Notes: a model not told the origin generated them from the letters alone. 64,000 nucleotides of DNA from Gigaspora rosea (GCA_003550325.1 QKWP01000605.1:142908-206907), one strand, 5' to 3'. Positions 47,977 to 61,169 are shown, counted from the stretch's first letter. A program made the numbers and translations.

Positions 47977-50454
47977 AGTTAATAACTTAAATCGTAATAC
48001 ATAAAATAATTATCTATCTACGCATAAACGTATACACGTATACGGGTATACAGTTTTAACATAACAGATAAAGTTATGTGTTATCGGTGAATAACTTTTT
48101 ACCGTAAATATTTCCGTAAATATTTATTTAGGTTTACTCTACATTTAGTTATAAACTAATATTTTTAAATATATTATGATGATGATGATGGTGTAATTGT
48201 TTTTTGTTTATATGTTGTTTTAGGTATTATCCATGTTCAGATTATTCAGATTATCTAAGGACGAGTCTACCCGAATGAACACTTTTTTTTTGACAAATTC
48301 CAAATAAAGTAATTCATGTATATAGAATTTTTTTATACGTATAGTACGTACTGTACGTACAGTACTAGTTTTTTTGTAATAGCCTGTAAGATCTACTTAA
48401 TGTCTTTAAAACTTAACTATGATCTACTATTGTACTATATATCAGATATATATTTATGTATATAAAGTTATATTGTTTATACTATAATGTTTATGGAAAC
48501 ACAAAAGAAAAATATTGTCAAATAAAAAATAATTACTGAAAAGAAACGTATCACAATGAACACTAAAATGATCAGAAAGGAATAGAGAGGGAAACTTCGG
48601 ATGTGACCTTTGTATCTCTAATACTTCTTTAATCAAATTGTATCACTTTGATCATCTTTTTTCTTTTAAATTTTTTTTTAATATTTTTTCAAATAACGTT
48701 TTAACTGACAAAAGATGAAAAAAAAACGCCAAACCCTAACAATGACGAAACTTTGTAACGTAAAAAAAACGTTCTTTTTTTCTTTTTACCAGGACTTTGA
48801 AATGATAGGTAACTTTTATAGTGAAATTTAGATGATGCAGCAATTTTGTACATATGAACATATGATCGTTCATAAATGTATTATTTGTACTACTAATCTA
48901 TATATTGATACAGTAACAAGGATTAAATGACAATTAAAGATTGGTTGGTTTTTTACTTTAATTATGTGTTATTAACGTTAATTGGGTGTATCAGGTATAA
49001 AAAGATTACGGCTGATGAATTATTTATTAGGTAATGTTCATTATTATTATAGTAATATTATTATAGTACTATAGTACTGTAATAGTATTATATTATATAT
49101 TATATCTGATATATTTTATCATTATTATTTTTATTATTATTTTTTTTTTTATTTTTTTTATTTTTTTTATTTTTTTTATTTTTTTTATTTTTTTTTTTTT
49201 AAAATAGATTGATGGATTGGTTTGATAGATAAACTTTTTATTTTTCGATGATCCAATCTATATCTGATCTATTTAAAGTTTTATTAAGTAATTAGTAGCA
49301 TTATTATTACGTAACGTAATACTGTATTATAGCTTATATTACGATTTAGCACGTGATTTACAGTTTTTTTGACACTTTTTTTATTCAACTTTATTATTAA
49401 AATTTACGCACTTTGCTTACTTGCTTGCTTACTTTACATTACATATGTAAATCAATTAACTTCTTTAATCTTCTCATAATCGATCTAATATATCGTATTA
49501 AGACTGTATTAAGAATGTATTAAGGGGAGGCGCATAAATTTTTACTTTATTATTTATTTGTTTACTTAGATTTTTTTTAAAAAAAACAACCAATTATCGC
49601 GTAATTTTATATGTGGCGATTGATTGATGTATTGATGTCGTGTGATCATATTACAGTTATTATAATAATCATATTACAAGTATTTAAAAAGAACAAATCA
49701 TGTCTTGTAACTGGTTTTTCGGTCTAAACATTTATTTTTGGGGATCCCGTAATGTAAAAAATGTACTTTTAATCTTTTACGTACTGTAGTAAGATGATTG
49801 AACAACTTTGAACAACTTTCCGGATTAGGTAAAGTTTCCTTACTTTCCCCTTTCCTTGTTTGATACTCAGGAACAATTAACTTCATTATTTTTCGTTTTA
49901 AACAGTTAAAAAAAACTCACGCCACAAAAAACAAAAAACTGAATTCATATATCTTTAGAAAAAAAATGAAAAGAGTAATGAGGTTACGATCTACTACTAT
50001 TACGTTTACACTCTCATTGTTTTTTTTTTTTTAAAGAAAAATTGACAAAAGATATCTGTTCCAAGAATATTTCCAAAATTTCTAAATTTCTTTTATATCT
50101 ATATGCGAGAAAAAAAAAAAGGAGTTTTAAACTTTTTTTAAGAATAGTAATGATCTACTTTGTTTTTTTTTATGCCAACTTCTTTTCACTAAAACTTATT
50201 AGAAGATTTTCAATTACTATCCTTTCTTTGTGACTATTTATTCACTATTTATGGTAATTACGTGGCTAAAAGTTTATTAGGCACAATGCATAAAAGTACA
50301 ATGGCAATTTTAATTTCCAAATTTGTGATTATATAACTTTAAATTTTCATATAGCATTTAATCTAGGTTAGGAGAAATTTTTTGAAAAAAAAATAAAATA
50401 ATCCATATATTACAGTATATAACAGTACATAAAGTATATAACAGTATATTAATA

Positions 50455-50555
50455 AAGTATTTACATTATATTACATTATATTACATTATATTAAAGTATT
50501 TACATTATATTAAAGTATTTACATTATATTACATTATATTACATTATAGTATATT
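50455..50555. repeat. (ACATTATATT)n tandem repeat
   Basis: Ten-bp units interrupted by AAAGTATTT. Confidence 0.8.
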
Positions 50556-51164
50556 ATATTACAGTACATAAGAAGCATTTATTCATTACCTATTTGTTTC
50601 ATCTCCTCGACCCCGGATTTACATTGCATTTGATTGATTACCGCCCTCACGATAATAATAATAAAACCACGCTCCGACCACCATCTCTTTTAACCCTGGT
50701 TCGTTCCATACTTGGTTAAATTAATAAAAAAAAAAAATTTTTTTTACCAATTCTTTTCATTTTTCGGTATAATCGATCCAAAAAAAGTTTAAAATACCGG
50801 ATCATTCAGGATGAGTCCGGTTAACTGTCTGTAATTTTCTTCCGCCCAATACTAAAAATATTTTGATATTAAAAAGTCAATTGAACTATATAGGGAACGA
50901 TTTTGTTTTATAAGTTATTTATTAGATTACACCAAAACGTAATTTTTCTAATCTTTTTTTTAATAAACGCCAAGGAAAATTCGACTAATAATAAAAGTAT
51001 TTATCGTTATGCAATGCATTTAATGACTTTTAAAACGGAAACACAAAATTCTCGGTATAAAAAATGCTTTATTTTGGTTTCAGTCATTTTCTATTACAGT
51101 AAATATTTGTCTTATTTGTCGATTCTCTGATAAAAATTTCTATATACCTTACTGCTGTACTGTA

Positions 51165-51225
51165 TTATTATTATTAATTATTATTATTATTATTATTATT
51201 ATTATTTATTATTATTATTATATAA
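51165..51225. repeat. (ATT)n microsatellite
   Basis: Interrupted run of ATT units. Confidence 0.85.
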
Positions 51226-52719
51226 TTAATAATAATCATAATAATACATGATAATAATAATATTATCTTACGATTCTGCAAAAAATTACTTTATAAATCT
51301 GCCTGACCGACTTTCTTTTTTATTCTAAATTTCTCTGCGTTCAATTTTCACGCTCAGTTTTATCCAATTTTGGAATTTTAAATCATGTTGACTTTTTCCG
51401 GTAATTAATAATTCCCCAAAATTGTTAATTATGATGTTGGGCCCGACAATACAATCACCAAGAAATTGGTCTATTGTCATTAAAATTTTTTGAAAATCTT
51501 ATACTATTATTCCATTTTCGTAAACATTTCTCATGAAAATTCGTGTACATCAAAAATTTTGGCACCAATTAAATGTTTCTTTTTTTTCGCCAGAATAACA
51601 AGCCGACTGTGACCACGTCAACATGAACAGGAATGGTCAGTTGTTGACGTATGTATTACAATTTTTTTTACAAAAAAAAGGGGTTGTTTTCAGGAGTATT
51701 TTGATTCCGTCATGGATTTCGTAAAAAAATTACTAAGGAAAAGCAATTTTGAGATTGGATAAAAAAAAAAAAAAAAATGAATGTATTAAATTGTTATTTT
51801 TGAAAGCCTTGTTTTATCATTATAATGTAAACTTTATTTCATCCATTCGGACAATATGAAATTTTTATTCGGTGATTTCCTATTTCTTGTTTTTTGGCTA
51901 CGGTATCATCCGTATTACCTTATCATCGTACGTGACTCCTGCTTGGTGTTACCTACTAATTTCAATTTTCAAACATAACGTACTGTACGTACGTACTGTA
52001 CGTAACGTATAATTAAAATAACATGAATTTAATACGTAAATTTTTTTTCAAATAAGCAACTTGATTTTTTAAAATATATCACTTAATTTTTTATTAAAAA
52101 AAAAAATATTGTATTAACCAATTAAATTATTATTTTATTTTTTAAAAAAAGTTTTTTAAACAAATAAACAAAATTTAAAGGTTGGCACGGACCTCATGCT
52201 TGACCAAGCCAACTTGACCTATTTGACCAATTTGACCAGTTAAGTCAAAGGTCAAAATCGGTCAAATAATATATAAAATTTATGTTTGTAAAGATAACGT
52301 AAAAAAAAACTATATTATAAAAAATAAAATTAAAATTAAAATTTTTTAACGGTTAAAAAAAATATATTACACAATCTGTATTGCTATGTGATACAGTATT
52401 ACTGTATTTAAAATATTTGTCGTATTTGAAATAATAATGGTTATGATTATCTTAATTTTACATTATCTGTTATTGTATTACTACTTTTTTAAAATTCTTG
52501 TTTTTTTCAAATATAAAAATTAAATTTTTTTTTTTTGTTTTATATTTAATATTTTATTTAAATATTTATTGATTTAGTGTTTTTTTTTAATTAAATTATA
52601 ATATTATTTCTTAGATTGTAGTAGAATATAAACAAATTTGTTTGTATTTTATACTTTTTTAACTTTTGATCTACTTTTTAAAATACTAAAAAATTTAAGA
52701 ATTTAATAATTTAGCGTGA

Positions 52720-54830
52720 GTGCGTCCTAAAGATCCGTGTAACGTGAAATCAACCAACTAAAATAGCCCGTTCTTTTTGTTAGTTAGGGTTAGGGTGAGG
52801 TGTGAGTAATCCATAGGCGAGAATAAATATTTTATAGTAAAATTTTGCAAAGAATTTTTTTTGTTAGAGCGCGAAGAGTAGTTTTATAAGCAAAATTATG
52901 AGCCACTAGCGATTTTTTATTTTACGTTACACCTGTCCTACGATCTGATTGGTTTATCAGGTGGGTGCGTTACAACGCACATGCGCCAAATTATAAAATC
53001 CTATATATATATATTTTTTTTTTAAGGTCAGTAATTTAATAAGTTACTACAGGGAATATACTATTTAACAAATTACATGCAAAAATAAAAGCTCAGACTA
53101 ATTTATCTGCAATCTAAACCCACTAGAGTAGTCAAAAGACTCATCTAGTTTTGAATGGTTAGTATAAAGTTTGTTAAAACACTATACTTAACTCAGTTAC
53201 TAGACCATAAATCAAATTTTTCTAAGAGCCATTCCTAATGAGAAACAGTGGTTAGGATTAATATATAATTAGTTTGGTTGCCTATATGGGAAAGTTTATA
53301 GTTTATATTAAAATTTAACAAAAATATTTTTTATTAAAATTTTAAATAAGTTTATTAATTACTATTAAACTGCTTAGTTATTGGCTATTTAAAAAAATAA
53401 CATATTAGCTCATTTGATTTTTTGGACCTTTTCTCAATAAACCATTATATAAAAATTTGCTCCTAAGTAATATTGAAAAACTAACAAACAAAGCATTTGT
53501 TACAACTAGCAAAAAAGGTTTTTTGATAGCTAGACAAGTTAAAAAACTAATAAAACTTAACAAAAGAGCTATACTAAGCTATAAAAAGAAGTGCTTTTAC
53601 CATTTGTTGAAATACTTAGATGTTTTAAAATGGGTTGAGTATTGTTTGATGGGGTAGTAACTATTAAAAGTAAATTTAAAAGCTAATTTTCAAAAAATAG
53701 CCTTTTTAATCTACTTTTGGCTTATAATTAAATATATAAATTTATAATTTTTTATAAATAATCCTATACACACACCCTGCGTTGTACTAATTTATCGCGA
53801 CAAATAATTTTATATAAATTAATATAAGGTTAGAGTTAGAGTTAGGTTAGAGTTAGAGGTTAAAAAAAGCAATAGCTTATAACATAATTTTGCAAGGAAT
53901 TTTTTTTGTTAGAGCTTAAAAAGTGGTTATGTAGATGAAATTTTTTGATATTATGAATGTTTGAAAATATCGTTATACAAAGAAATTTGCACATTATATC
54001 TGATCTTCAAATTTAATTGGTCAATCGTTTGGGTGCGATATACAAGCACAACGCGGGGGTGCGAAGCCTAGGAAACTCCATTTTTTATATATTTAATTAT
54101 AAATATAAAGCTAGTTAAAAAGATTATTTTTGTAAAAATTCACTTTGTAATAAATTTTTATACTATAACTTATAAATTTTTTTTGATAATCATTGATTAT
54201 AATTAGTTGATTTTTGAGTCAAAACAAATTAGCCAATAGGAATTTTTTTATTTTAATTTACAAATATTAACTAACTTAATTACTTTTAAAAGTATCTATA
54301 TTTAATCTGTTATAGTAAACTTTATTTATACTAACTATATCTGTACAATCTAATTAATATTTTACTAAAAAGAATCTATAACCAAGCACATTATAATTGC
54401 CTTTTTTTGAATCTTTTTTTCTAGTTTTTTAATAAAGGGTTTTACTAATAAAAAAAAACCAAAAAACAAAGTATAGAAAATAAAAAAAAAGAACTTTTGA
54501 CTTTTTTGTATATGTAATATACTATACTTTATAAGATCTGGTAAAATATGAAATCAAAACAATAAATTAATTCATTAGTTTAAAGTAAAGTAAGGATTAA
54601 ATTAGAATTAAAGTAGTATATTTTATTAAATTATTTTTAATCCAAAATTTTATAAAAAAATTTTTTTCTTAAAGTGCAAAAGATAGTTTTATAGTCAAAA
54701 TTTTGCATTATAGCTAATCTTTGAAAAAAATCATAATTATATTGATTTTACATTATATCTAATTTTGTATTCAAATTGGTTGATTAGCATAGTAATATAT
54801 TGCCATAGCAATAAATTATAAAACCCTTTA
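52720..54830. repeat. Three copies of the TTTTGCAAGGAATTTTTTTT repeat
   Basis: 52720-53000, 53790-54070 and 54540-54830 share a block of tandem GGTTAG/GAGTTA, AATTTTGCAAAGAATTTTTT, TTGTTAGAGC, then CCTACGATCTGATTGGTTTA-like ends, and some bear GCGTTACAACGCACATGCGC. The intervening DNA (53000-53790, including a 66-codon ORF at 53457) has no recognisable gene. Confidence 0.55.
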
Positions 54831-55921
54831 ATTATACTTTAAATTAATTCAAATATATATAAATTTAAAAATAATACTATATATTTCAAATTTCTTTTTA
54901 TAGTAACTCTAATTAAAAACTTCAAAAAAATAGATAATAATTTCTAACTATACTTTTGGTAGTATAATAAATAATAATACAAAAATCTATAGTGGAATTC
55001 ATCTAAAGCCATCACCTTTTAATTATAAAAAATTTTAAACTGTTATAATACTTTAAAAACAAAAGATTTTTAAAAATGTTTTTTGATAAACTTATAGCTT
55101 ATTGTTTAAATTATTAAACCATCAATAAATTTTTTAAATATTTTTTATTTTTAAGCCATTATATTAATTTAAATTTATATATGATTCAAAAATTTTGGCA
55201 TTTATATATAAAAAAAACATAACAAAATTTGAATTTATTGACAAAAATTTAAGGGTAGAGGGTACATAGATCATTTTTATATAGTTTTTATATGGTATTT
55301 TGAAATTTTTATATAAAATTGACATATGCTACTAATAAAACTTTTTTAAATTACAACTAATTTTTATTAAAATTTTACAAAATATAAATAAAACAATTTA
55401 TCTATTATGGTAAAATTTTGAACTATTATTATATTAAAAAAAAATATACTTGCATATATCATAAAGTTTTTCTGGGTTGGCCAAAAATTTTCTGGGTTGC
55501 ACAAAATTGTTAATGCTGATTGGTCAATTTACGTAAATTTATAAGTTAGTTTTATTACTAAATTTTAATACCCAATCTTTAAAATTTCATATCTTACTAA
55601 GTTTTTAACCAATTTTAATGATTTTACTATCATTAGAATCAGAAAAGCCTGCTCTACAAACTTGGCTTAAAATATAATTAGTTTACTTATTATAATTTTC
55701 ATAAAATTAAATATAAAAAAAATTTACCATTAAGTTTATATATAATTTTAAAATAATACCCCCTACCCTTAAATATTATTAATTAATTTTAAATTGTATT
55801 AAGTTTTTCTGCATTTTTATTGGATAATTATGTTACACTGCAGCTAAAAAATTGGCGCCTATATATAAAATATGTTGGCTTTAGGTGAATTCTACCGTAA
55901 TACTATAATCTAAACTCAAAT

Positions 55922-56090
55922 ACTAAGGACAGTGTCATTAATTACCTGATTATTTTTTATCAGAGGCCTACTCCCCCTCCCTCTTCCTTAATATATAAAT
56001 AGTCAGGTTCTTATATATAATTTTAACTTTTTTTACCCCCTTCCCCCCCTAAAAAATCACCTGATTTTTGTTACTCTCCTAACTCTTTTA
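55922..56090 (+). repeat. Copy 2 of the ~160-bp dispersed repeat
   Basis: Begins GGACAGTGTCATTAATTACC, contains TTTTTTATCAGAGGCCTACT, AGTCAGGTTCTTATATATAA, and ends AAAAAATCACCTGATTTTTG. Matches 57598-57750 closely and 56525-56690 in inverted orientation. Confidence 0.8.
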
Positions 56091-56524
56091 TCCCTTGTAC
56101 TAGTTATGAATCAAAAAATAACAAAAAATTGCTATCTTAAAATTTCAAAAAAATTATTTTATTTAATTTAAAAAATAAATTAAAAAAAAATATAATATAA
56201 ACAAATAGAAAATTTTTAGTTTAAACTACAAGTAAAGCCCTTAGGGCGCTAACATTTATTACTTAATATCCATTTACCATAGGGGCTTACCCCTCACCCC
56301 AGGTAAGATCTATAAATAGAATTTTAGCCAATCAAATTTAACTAAGGCAAAATTTTTCTTGACCTTCTACCCCCTAAAATATTACTAATACTGTAATAAA
56401 TATCAGCGCCCTTATTTAGTGTTGTAAATTTTGGCTATTCAAAACTTTTTTTGATTTTGTTTATATCCAAATTATCCAAATGTCCAAAATTGTTCAAAGC
56501 TTGTTCATACTTTAATAATTAATA

Positions 56525-56690
56525 AATTTGTTTAGAGAAGTGACAACATCAGGTGATTTTTTAGAGGGAGAGGAGTAAAAAAAGTTGAAATTATATATAA
56601 GAACCTAACTATATATATATTAAAAAAAAGGAAGAGTGATAGGCCTCTGATAAAAAATAATCAGATGATTAATGACACAGCCTTTAAAAA
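56525..56690 (-). repeat. Copy 3 of the ~160-bp dispersed repeat
   Basis: Inverted: ATCAGGTGATTTTTTAGAGG ... AGGCCTCTGATAAAAAATAA ... GATTAATGACACAGCC. Confidence 0.8.
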
Positions 56691-56744
56691 ATATAAAATT
56701 ATATATATTTTTTAGATACTAAACACTAAACATATTTTAATTAA

Positions 56745-57366
56745 ATTAAGAGAATAGAAATTTGTCACATCCGCGACATGTCATACCCCTGATTCTGACC
56801 AATCAAATCGCACGATTTTGTAAACAAAAATTTTAAGTTTTAAAAACTAAAAATTTTATTAGTAAAATGTAAAATAAATAAGCAATATCAAAGCATATAA
56901 TGTAAAATTTTATTTTAAACAACTTTTTTTAAGTCATAAAGATAGATTGTCTTAGTAAAACAACGTTTTATATAAAAAATCAAAAATTTCGAATGTTAGC
57001 ATATATAAAACTTTTTTTTTACTAATAAAATTTATATTTATGTTTATTATATATAAAATTTTTTTATGCTAAACAACTTTTTCTAAGTTAAAAAAGTAGA
57101 TTGTTTTAGTAAAAAAAAAGTTTAATATGTGCTAACTTTTGAAATTTTGATTTTTCTTATAAAACGTTTTTTTTACTAAAACAATATATTTTTTTGACTT
57201 AGAAAAAGTTGTTTAGAATAAAATTTTACGTTATATGATGTGCTATTTTATATATATTTTATACTTTATTAAGTAAAATATAAATTTTTAAAAAATAAAA
57301 TTTTTGGCCTATAAAATCATGCGATTTGATTGGTCAGGGTGTGAAAATTTATTTCTCTTAAATTAA
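56745..57366. mobile_element. 620-bp inverted-repeat element
   Basis: Left TTAAGAGAATAGAAATTTGT, GACCAATCAAATCGCACGAT and right ATCATGCGATTTGATTGGTC, ATTTATTTCTCTTAA are inverted. Inner arms (AACAACTTTTTCTAAGT and complement) continue to the centre near 57060. No ORF. Confidence 0.7.
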
Positions 57367-57597
57367 AATAGGTTATTTTAAATAATTTCACTTTATTTAA
57401 TTGCTCAAGATTGTTTAAAATTGTTCAAGCTATTATTCAAAGATGTTTTGTAACAATATTGCCCTTATCTATATATGTGCCATATATAATACTTTATTAT
57501 TTATTGGCAAACAAACCATATAACTTTTTTATCAATATACAAAGTAATGTTTGTTACTATTAAATTCACTTTTATAAGTAGTAAAAATTTAAATTAT

Positions 57598-57750
57598 CTT
57601 AGGACAGTGTCATTAATTACCTGATTATTTTTTATCAGAGGCCTATTCCCTTCTCTCTTTCTTATTATATATATAGTCAGGTTCTTATATATAATTTCAA
57701 CTTTTCTTACCCCCCTAAAAAATCACCTAATTTTTGTTACTCCCCTTAGC
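57598..57750 (+). repeat. Copy 4 of the ~160-bp dispersed repeat
   Basis: Same start and end blocks as copy 2, with a few substitutions. Confidence 0.8.
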
Positions 57751-57984
57751 AAATTTTAAACACAATACTATATAGTATTTCTAACATTTCAATATCTCTT
57801 TATTAAATGACAATAAAAAATATGAAATGGCTATTAAAGTACAAAAATTACACTAATTATTTTATTTATTATTTGGAGAATATTACTTAACATAACAATA
57901 GTAAAAATTATAAGCAAATTATTTAAACTCTAGCAACAATTCCTATATATATAAAAGAACAATTAATACAATAAGATGTAGTAA

Positions 57985-59265
57985 TTTAAAAAAGTTGGTA
58001 AGTTTTACCTCAAGTAGCAGTTCTAGAGTTCAAATCCTACTGCCAACACTTTGAAAAGATAGATCTGTGTTTTAAATAACTGCTTTTTATCAATCAGTTA
58101 GATACTTTACCTGTAGCTTTGGTTACTATTTTGAATAAGAGCTTTTGGGTAAAGTTGTGTCCTGTTATATAGACAAATTCAAGAAACTGGCAAAATAGAA
58201 ACCCATTTGGCAAGTCTGAGTAAGAAGGTAGCAAAAATCTTTAATGATGCTACTAGAACAAAATATCAAAAACCAGAGCCAGAGAACTGAATAACAAAAG
58301 ATCTTCGAAGAAAGAATTTACTAACCTGGCTGCCAGAGTTGTACCAAAGAAAAAGAATTTATATTTCAGAAATAGGTACCAGGAGAAGAAAAACTATAAT
58401 AGTACTTAATGCCAAGGAGATCGATTATTTTAGACTAACTAGATTGAAAGTTTGGAATATATCAGAAAAAGACCAATAGAAAAGTTAATAGAAAGATAAT
58501 AGTAGATACTGGAGTCAGAGTGAATTTTACAAGAGCAAAAATAGGTAATAGTAGTAGTTTGAAGGAGGTCCCGGACATGTAGTACAGAGGTCATACGTTA
58601 TGCATTTCAGCAAAAACCCCTGAAATTTGAAAAGCAAAAAATCAGTTTTTGGCAATTATCTTGGCATTCAGTGGTCCAATTTGAATGAACTTTTTTTTAA
58701 AATGAAGCTCTCAGTGAGGCGCATCTAACAAAAAAAGTTTATTCAATTCTGATTACTGGATCAAAAGTTATTTAAATAAATAGATTTTGTCGTTTTCAGC
58801 AAATTAGGTCAAAATTGGCCAAAATCCAGTTATGACCTATATGAGAGATGTCCGGGGTCCTTTTGAAGAGTATCCTCCTAACTGCAAGTATAAGCCTTAG
58901 TAAATATATAAGTAACCGAAGTATAGGTAATACCTGTATAGAATAGAAAATGCTCTACTAAGTATATTATGAGAATAAATTAGTTTTAAAGGAATATCAT
59001 TAGCATTTGGGACTGATCTTAACAAACTAATATATCGAAGGGCTATACCAGTGATACAAGTAGGATTGGCAGGAGGAACAAAGAACAAAAGATTTAAATA
59101 GGCAATTCTCTAGTTGGGTTGCAGGCATGATAGCTAATATAGAACCTTTATGCAAACTGTTTAAATTAGATAATTAAAAGTTGTATAAATAGCTAGTTGT
59201 ATTTTCATCTATGTAACAAATTTGGGGTGCCAAAGAGGACCCCTTGATCTATAGGCTTGAATAAA
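57985..59265 (+). mobile_element. Degenerate tRNA-like SINE, copy 1
   Basis: Has a B-box-like GAGTTCAAATCC (58026-58037) followed by CTACTGCCAACAC, then blocks shared with copy 2: CAAGAAACTGGCAAAATAGA, AACCCATTTGGCAAGTCTGA, AATAGGCAATTCTC, TTGCAGGCATGATAGCTAAT. Relative to copy 2 it keeps about 240 bp more (58250-58490) and is split by the MITE 58566-58861. No poly(A) tail is left. Confidence 0.65.
58566..58861. mobile_element. AGGACC-family MITE, copy 2 (8-bp TSD, 7/8)
   Basis: Flanks TTTGAAGG (58558-58565) and TTTGAAGA (58862-58869). Ends AGGTCCCGGACAT and ATGTCCGGGGTCCT. Aligns in reverse along its whole length to 15688-15980. Confidence 0.85.
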
Positions 59266-59589
59266 AAAATCTATCACTAGGGTTGTGACCAACCCCTTTT
59301 TTTAAATTACAACATTACTATTTAGTTTGGATTTTAAGTTAGAATTTCTACTTAATTTGGGTAATCCAAACCCAAATATATATTTCATTTTGGTGAATAG
59401 TATCAAATTCAAAAACAATTAATTTATTAAATAAATTTTATATATTTATAATGCTTTGCAAAAAGATATGATCTATAATTTTTGTAATAATAATCAAGAG
59501 AAATTTTAATATATCTTGATATTTTGTTGAAATCTCTTAAAATGTACAATTTCCTGTGGTTTACATAATATCATAATCTGCAATAGTTA

Positions 59590-60120
59590 GGGGGCATCCA
59601 TAAATAACGTTATACAAGAAGGAGGGTTGGACAAACAATAATGTTTTTCTCAATAAGTAGGGGGTCAAAAAAATATAACGTAATTTTTTTAGAAAAAATT
59701 GGCTAAAAATTGAACTAGTGGTCCAAATTTAATGATTTTGGTACCATTCGATTCGTCTCAGTGAGAGGAGTCGAATGGTACCAATTTCATTTGATTTGGA
59801 CCACTGGATCAAATTTTAATGGCCAAATACTATTGGTTATTATGTTTTCTTATAAAATTATTATAAAATCAATAGTTTTTTGTGAATAACTATTGATCCA
59901 GTGATCCAAATGAAATGATTTTGGTATCATTGGATTCATCTCACTGAGACGAATCGAATGGTACCTAAATCATCCAAATCGGATTACTGTATCACAATAT
60001 ATTCAAGTTTTTGTAAAATTATATATATAAATATACAGATTTTAAAAAATTTTTTTATATAGTAGAGGGGGGGTCAAGCGCTACTATGGGGGGTACATAA
60101 CGTTATTTATGGATGCTCCC
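59590..60120. mobile_element. Harbinger-type MITE, copy 2 (531 bp, TTA TSD)
   Basis: TTA at 59587-59589 and 60121-60123. Ends GGGGGCATCCATAAATAACG and CGTTATTTATGGATGCTCCC. Holds intact modules GGTACCATTCGATTCGTCTC paired with GAGGAGTCGAATGGTACC. Reverse-oriented relative to 9530-10050. Confidence 0.88.
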
Positions 60121-60228
60121 TTATACCTTTTTGCAAACCACAATAAAAATATAATATTAAACCTTTAAATTATTTAAGTTGATATAAGTTAACAGATTAA
60201 AAAGATAATTAAACAAAAGGTTAATTAA

Positions 60229-61169
60229 TGTGACAGATTAAAATGAAATCAGATTAAAATAGGGTGTGACAACCTAGAGAAGTGGCCAGGTTGTCACACC
60301 CCAAGCAGCAGGTCGATGGTTCAAATCCCACTGGCGACGATAACGAAAATTAGGCCTGTGTTGCGGTAACTGTGGCTCATTATCGGTTGGGTGAAAAACC
60401 TGTAACCTTGGTTCCACCATCTTGAATGGAAGCTCTCGGGCGCAATAGTGTTTGTTACACTGAAAAATTCAAGGAACCAGAAAAACAGAAACCCGTTTGG
60501 GAAGACCCGAGTAAGGAGGTAGATTACGATCTCCGACGGTGCTATCATAAATAAGGTCGGTACTAGGATCCGAACGAACCTTACAAGGGCAAGGGATGTA
60601 CCTCGTGATTCGATCATCGGACCGCGTGGTACTGAAAATCCAGAGGCATAAAACAACGAAATGGGACGAAGTTGCTCGACTGGTACTGGATGCCTGCGGG
60701 GTAAATTAGCCCCAAGGCTGTTTGTGCAAGTTAATTGGTGGATTCGTATATTTAGATCAGAGGGTTTTGAATAGGCAATACCCATAGCAGATTGCAGGTA
60801 TAGTAGCTAGTGTAGAACCTGCGGGCGGACTACTTAAATTAGGCACCAAAAGTGCACATGTGACTAGTTGTACCCTCGTCTTTGTACACAACCATTTAAT
60901 TAATAAAGTGTGGCCCAATAAGCTAAGCAAGGCTATAGTCTAAACGTAAAAAAAAAAAAAAAATCAGATTAAAATGAAATTTTTCTATTTTTTAAGCAAA
61001 ATTTTAAAATTTTTTAGAAGACATTTTTTAGGGGTTCTTTTAGCATTAGGGTTAGGGTTTAGGGTTAGGGTTATTAATAAACAAGTATATATGGGTTTTA
61101 TAAGCTTTAAAGGTAAGCAAGTAAGGTCCCCAATTTCATTTTAATCTGATTTCATTTTAATCTGCGACA
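60229..61169. mobile_element. MITE with CAGATTAAAATGAAAT ends, hosting a SINE
   Basis: TGTGACAGATTAAAATGAAA on the left, TTTCATTTTAATCTGCGACA on the right; 5-bp flanks ATTAA on both sides. Without the SINE (60261-60963) it is about 225 bp. The core holds TTAGGGTTAGGGTTTAGGGT at about 61046-61073. Confidence 0.7.
60261..60963 (+). mobile_element. tRNA-like SINE, copy 2, with poly(A) tail and TSD
   Basis: About 700 bp. The B box GGTTCAAATCC (60318-60328) is followed by CACTGGCGACG, like the 3' end of a serine-type tRNA. The head includes a hairpin GTGTGACAACCT/AGGTTGTCACAC (60264-60299). It ends in about 16 A residues (60948-60963). The flank AAATCAGATTAAAAT (60246-60260) is repeated at 60961-60975, a 12-15-bp TSD as made by LINE machinery. 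GC-richer than its surroundings. A 154-codon minus-strand ORF inside is not a gene. Confidence 0.8.

Larger units (their letters stand above)
44440..52010. other. Gene-less island with GTACGTAC palindromes and homopolymers
   Basis: Composition differs from both sides: many A or T runs of 10-17 bp, few recognisable transposons, and clusters of TACTGTACGTACGTA palindromes at 44448-44460, 44690-44725, 47622-47670, 47885-47905, 48338-48368 and 51976-52010. Possible short exons after AG (RYSPDKIINYELRLVNELLH at 46892; YYPCSDYSDYLRTSLPE at 48221) and a 62-codon minus-strand ORF (49698-49886) are not supported by any family. It may be a long regulatory or non-coding transcript region. Confidence 0.4.

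Noticed and set aside
49698..49886. 62-codon minus-strand ORF beginning MKLIVPEYQTRKGES
   Set aside because: Composition is plausible for a protein but there is no recognised family, splice partner or conservation evidence; left as unproven.
60261..60340. A functional tRNA gene
   Set aside because: A B box and a TGGCGACG-like 3' end are present, but no acceptor-stem partner, clear A box or anticodon arm precedes them; a poly(A) tail and TSD mark it as a SINE head.
60321..60785. 154-codon minus-strand ORF
   Set aside because: Lies wholly inside the SINE, antisense to it; the diverged SINE copy does not keep the frame.
61040..61080. Telomere or chromosome end
   Set aside because: Only a few TTAGGG-like units inside a MITE with its own ends; sequence continues on both sides.
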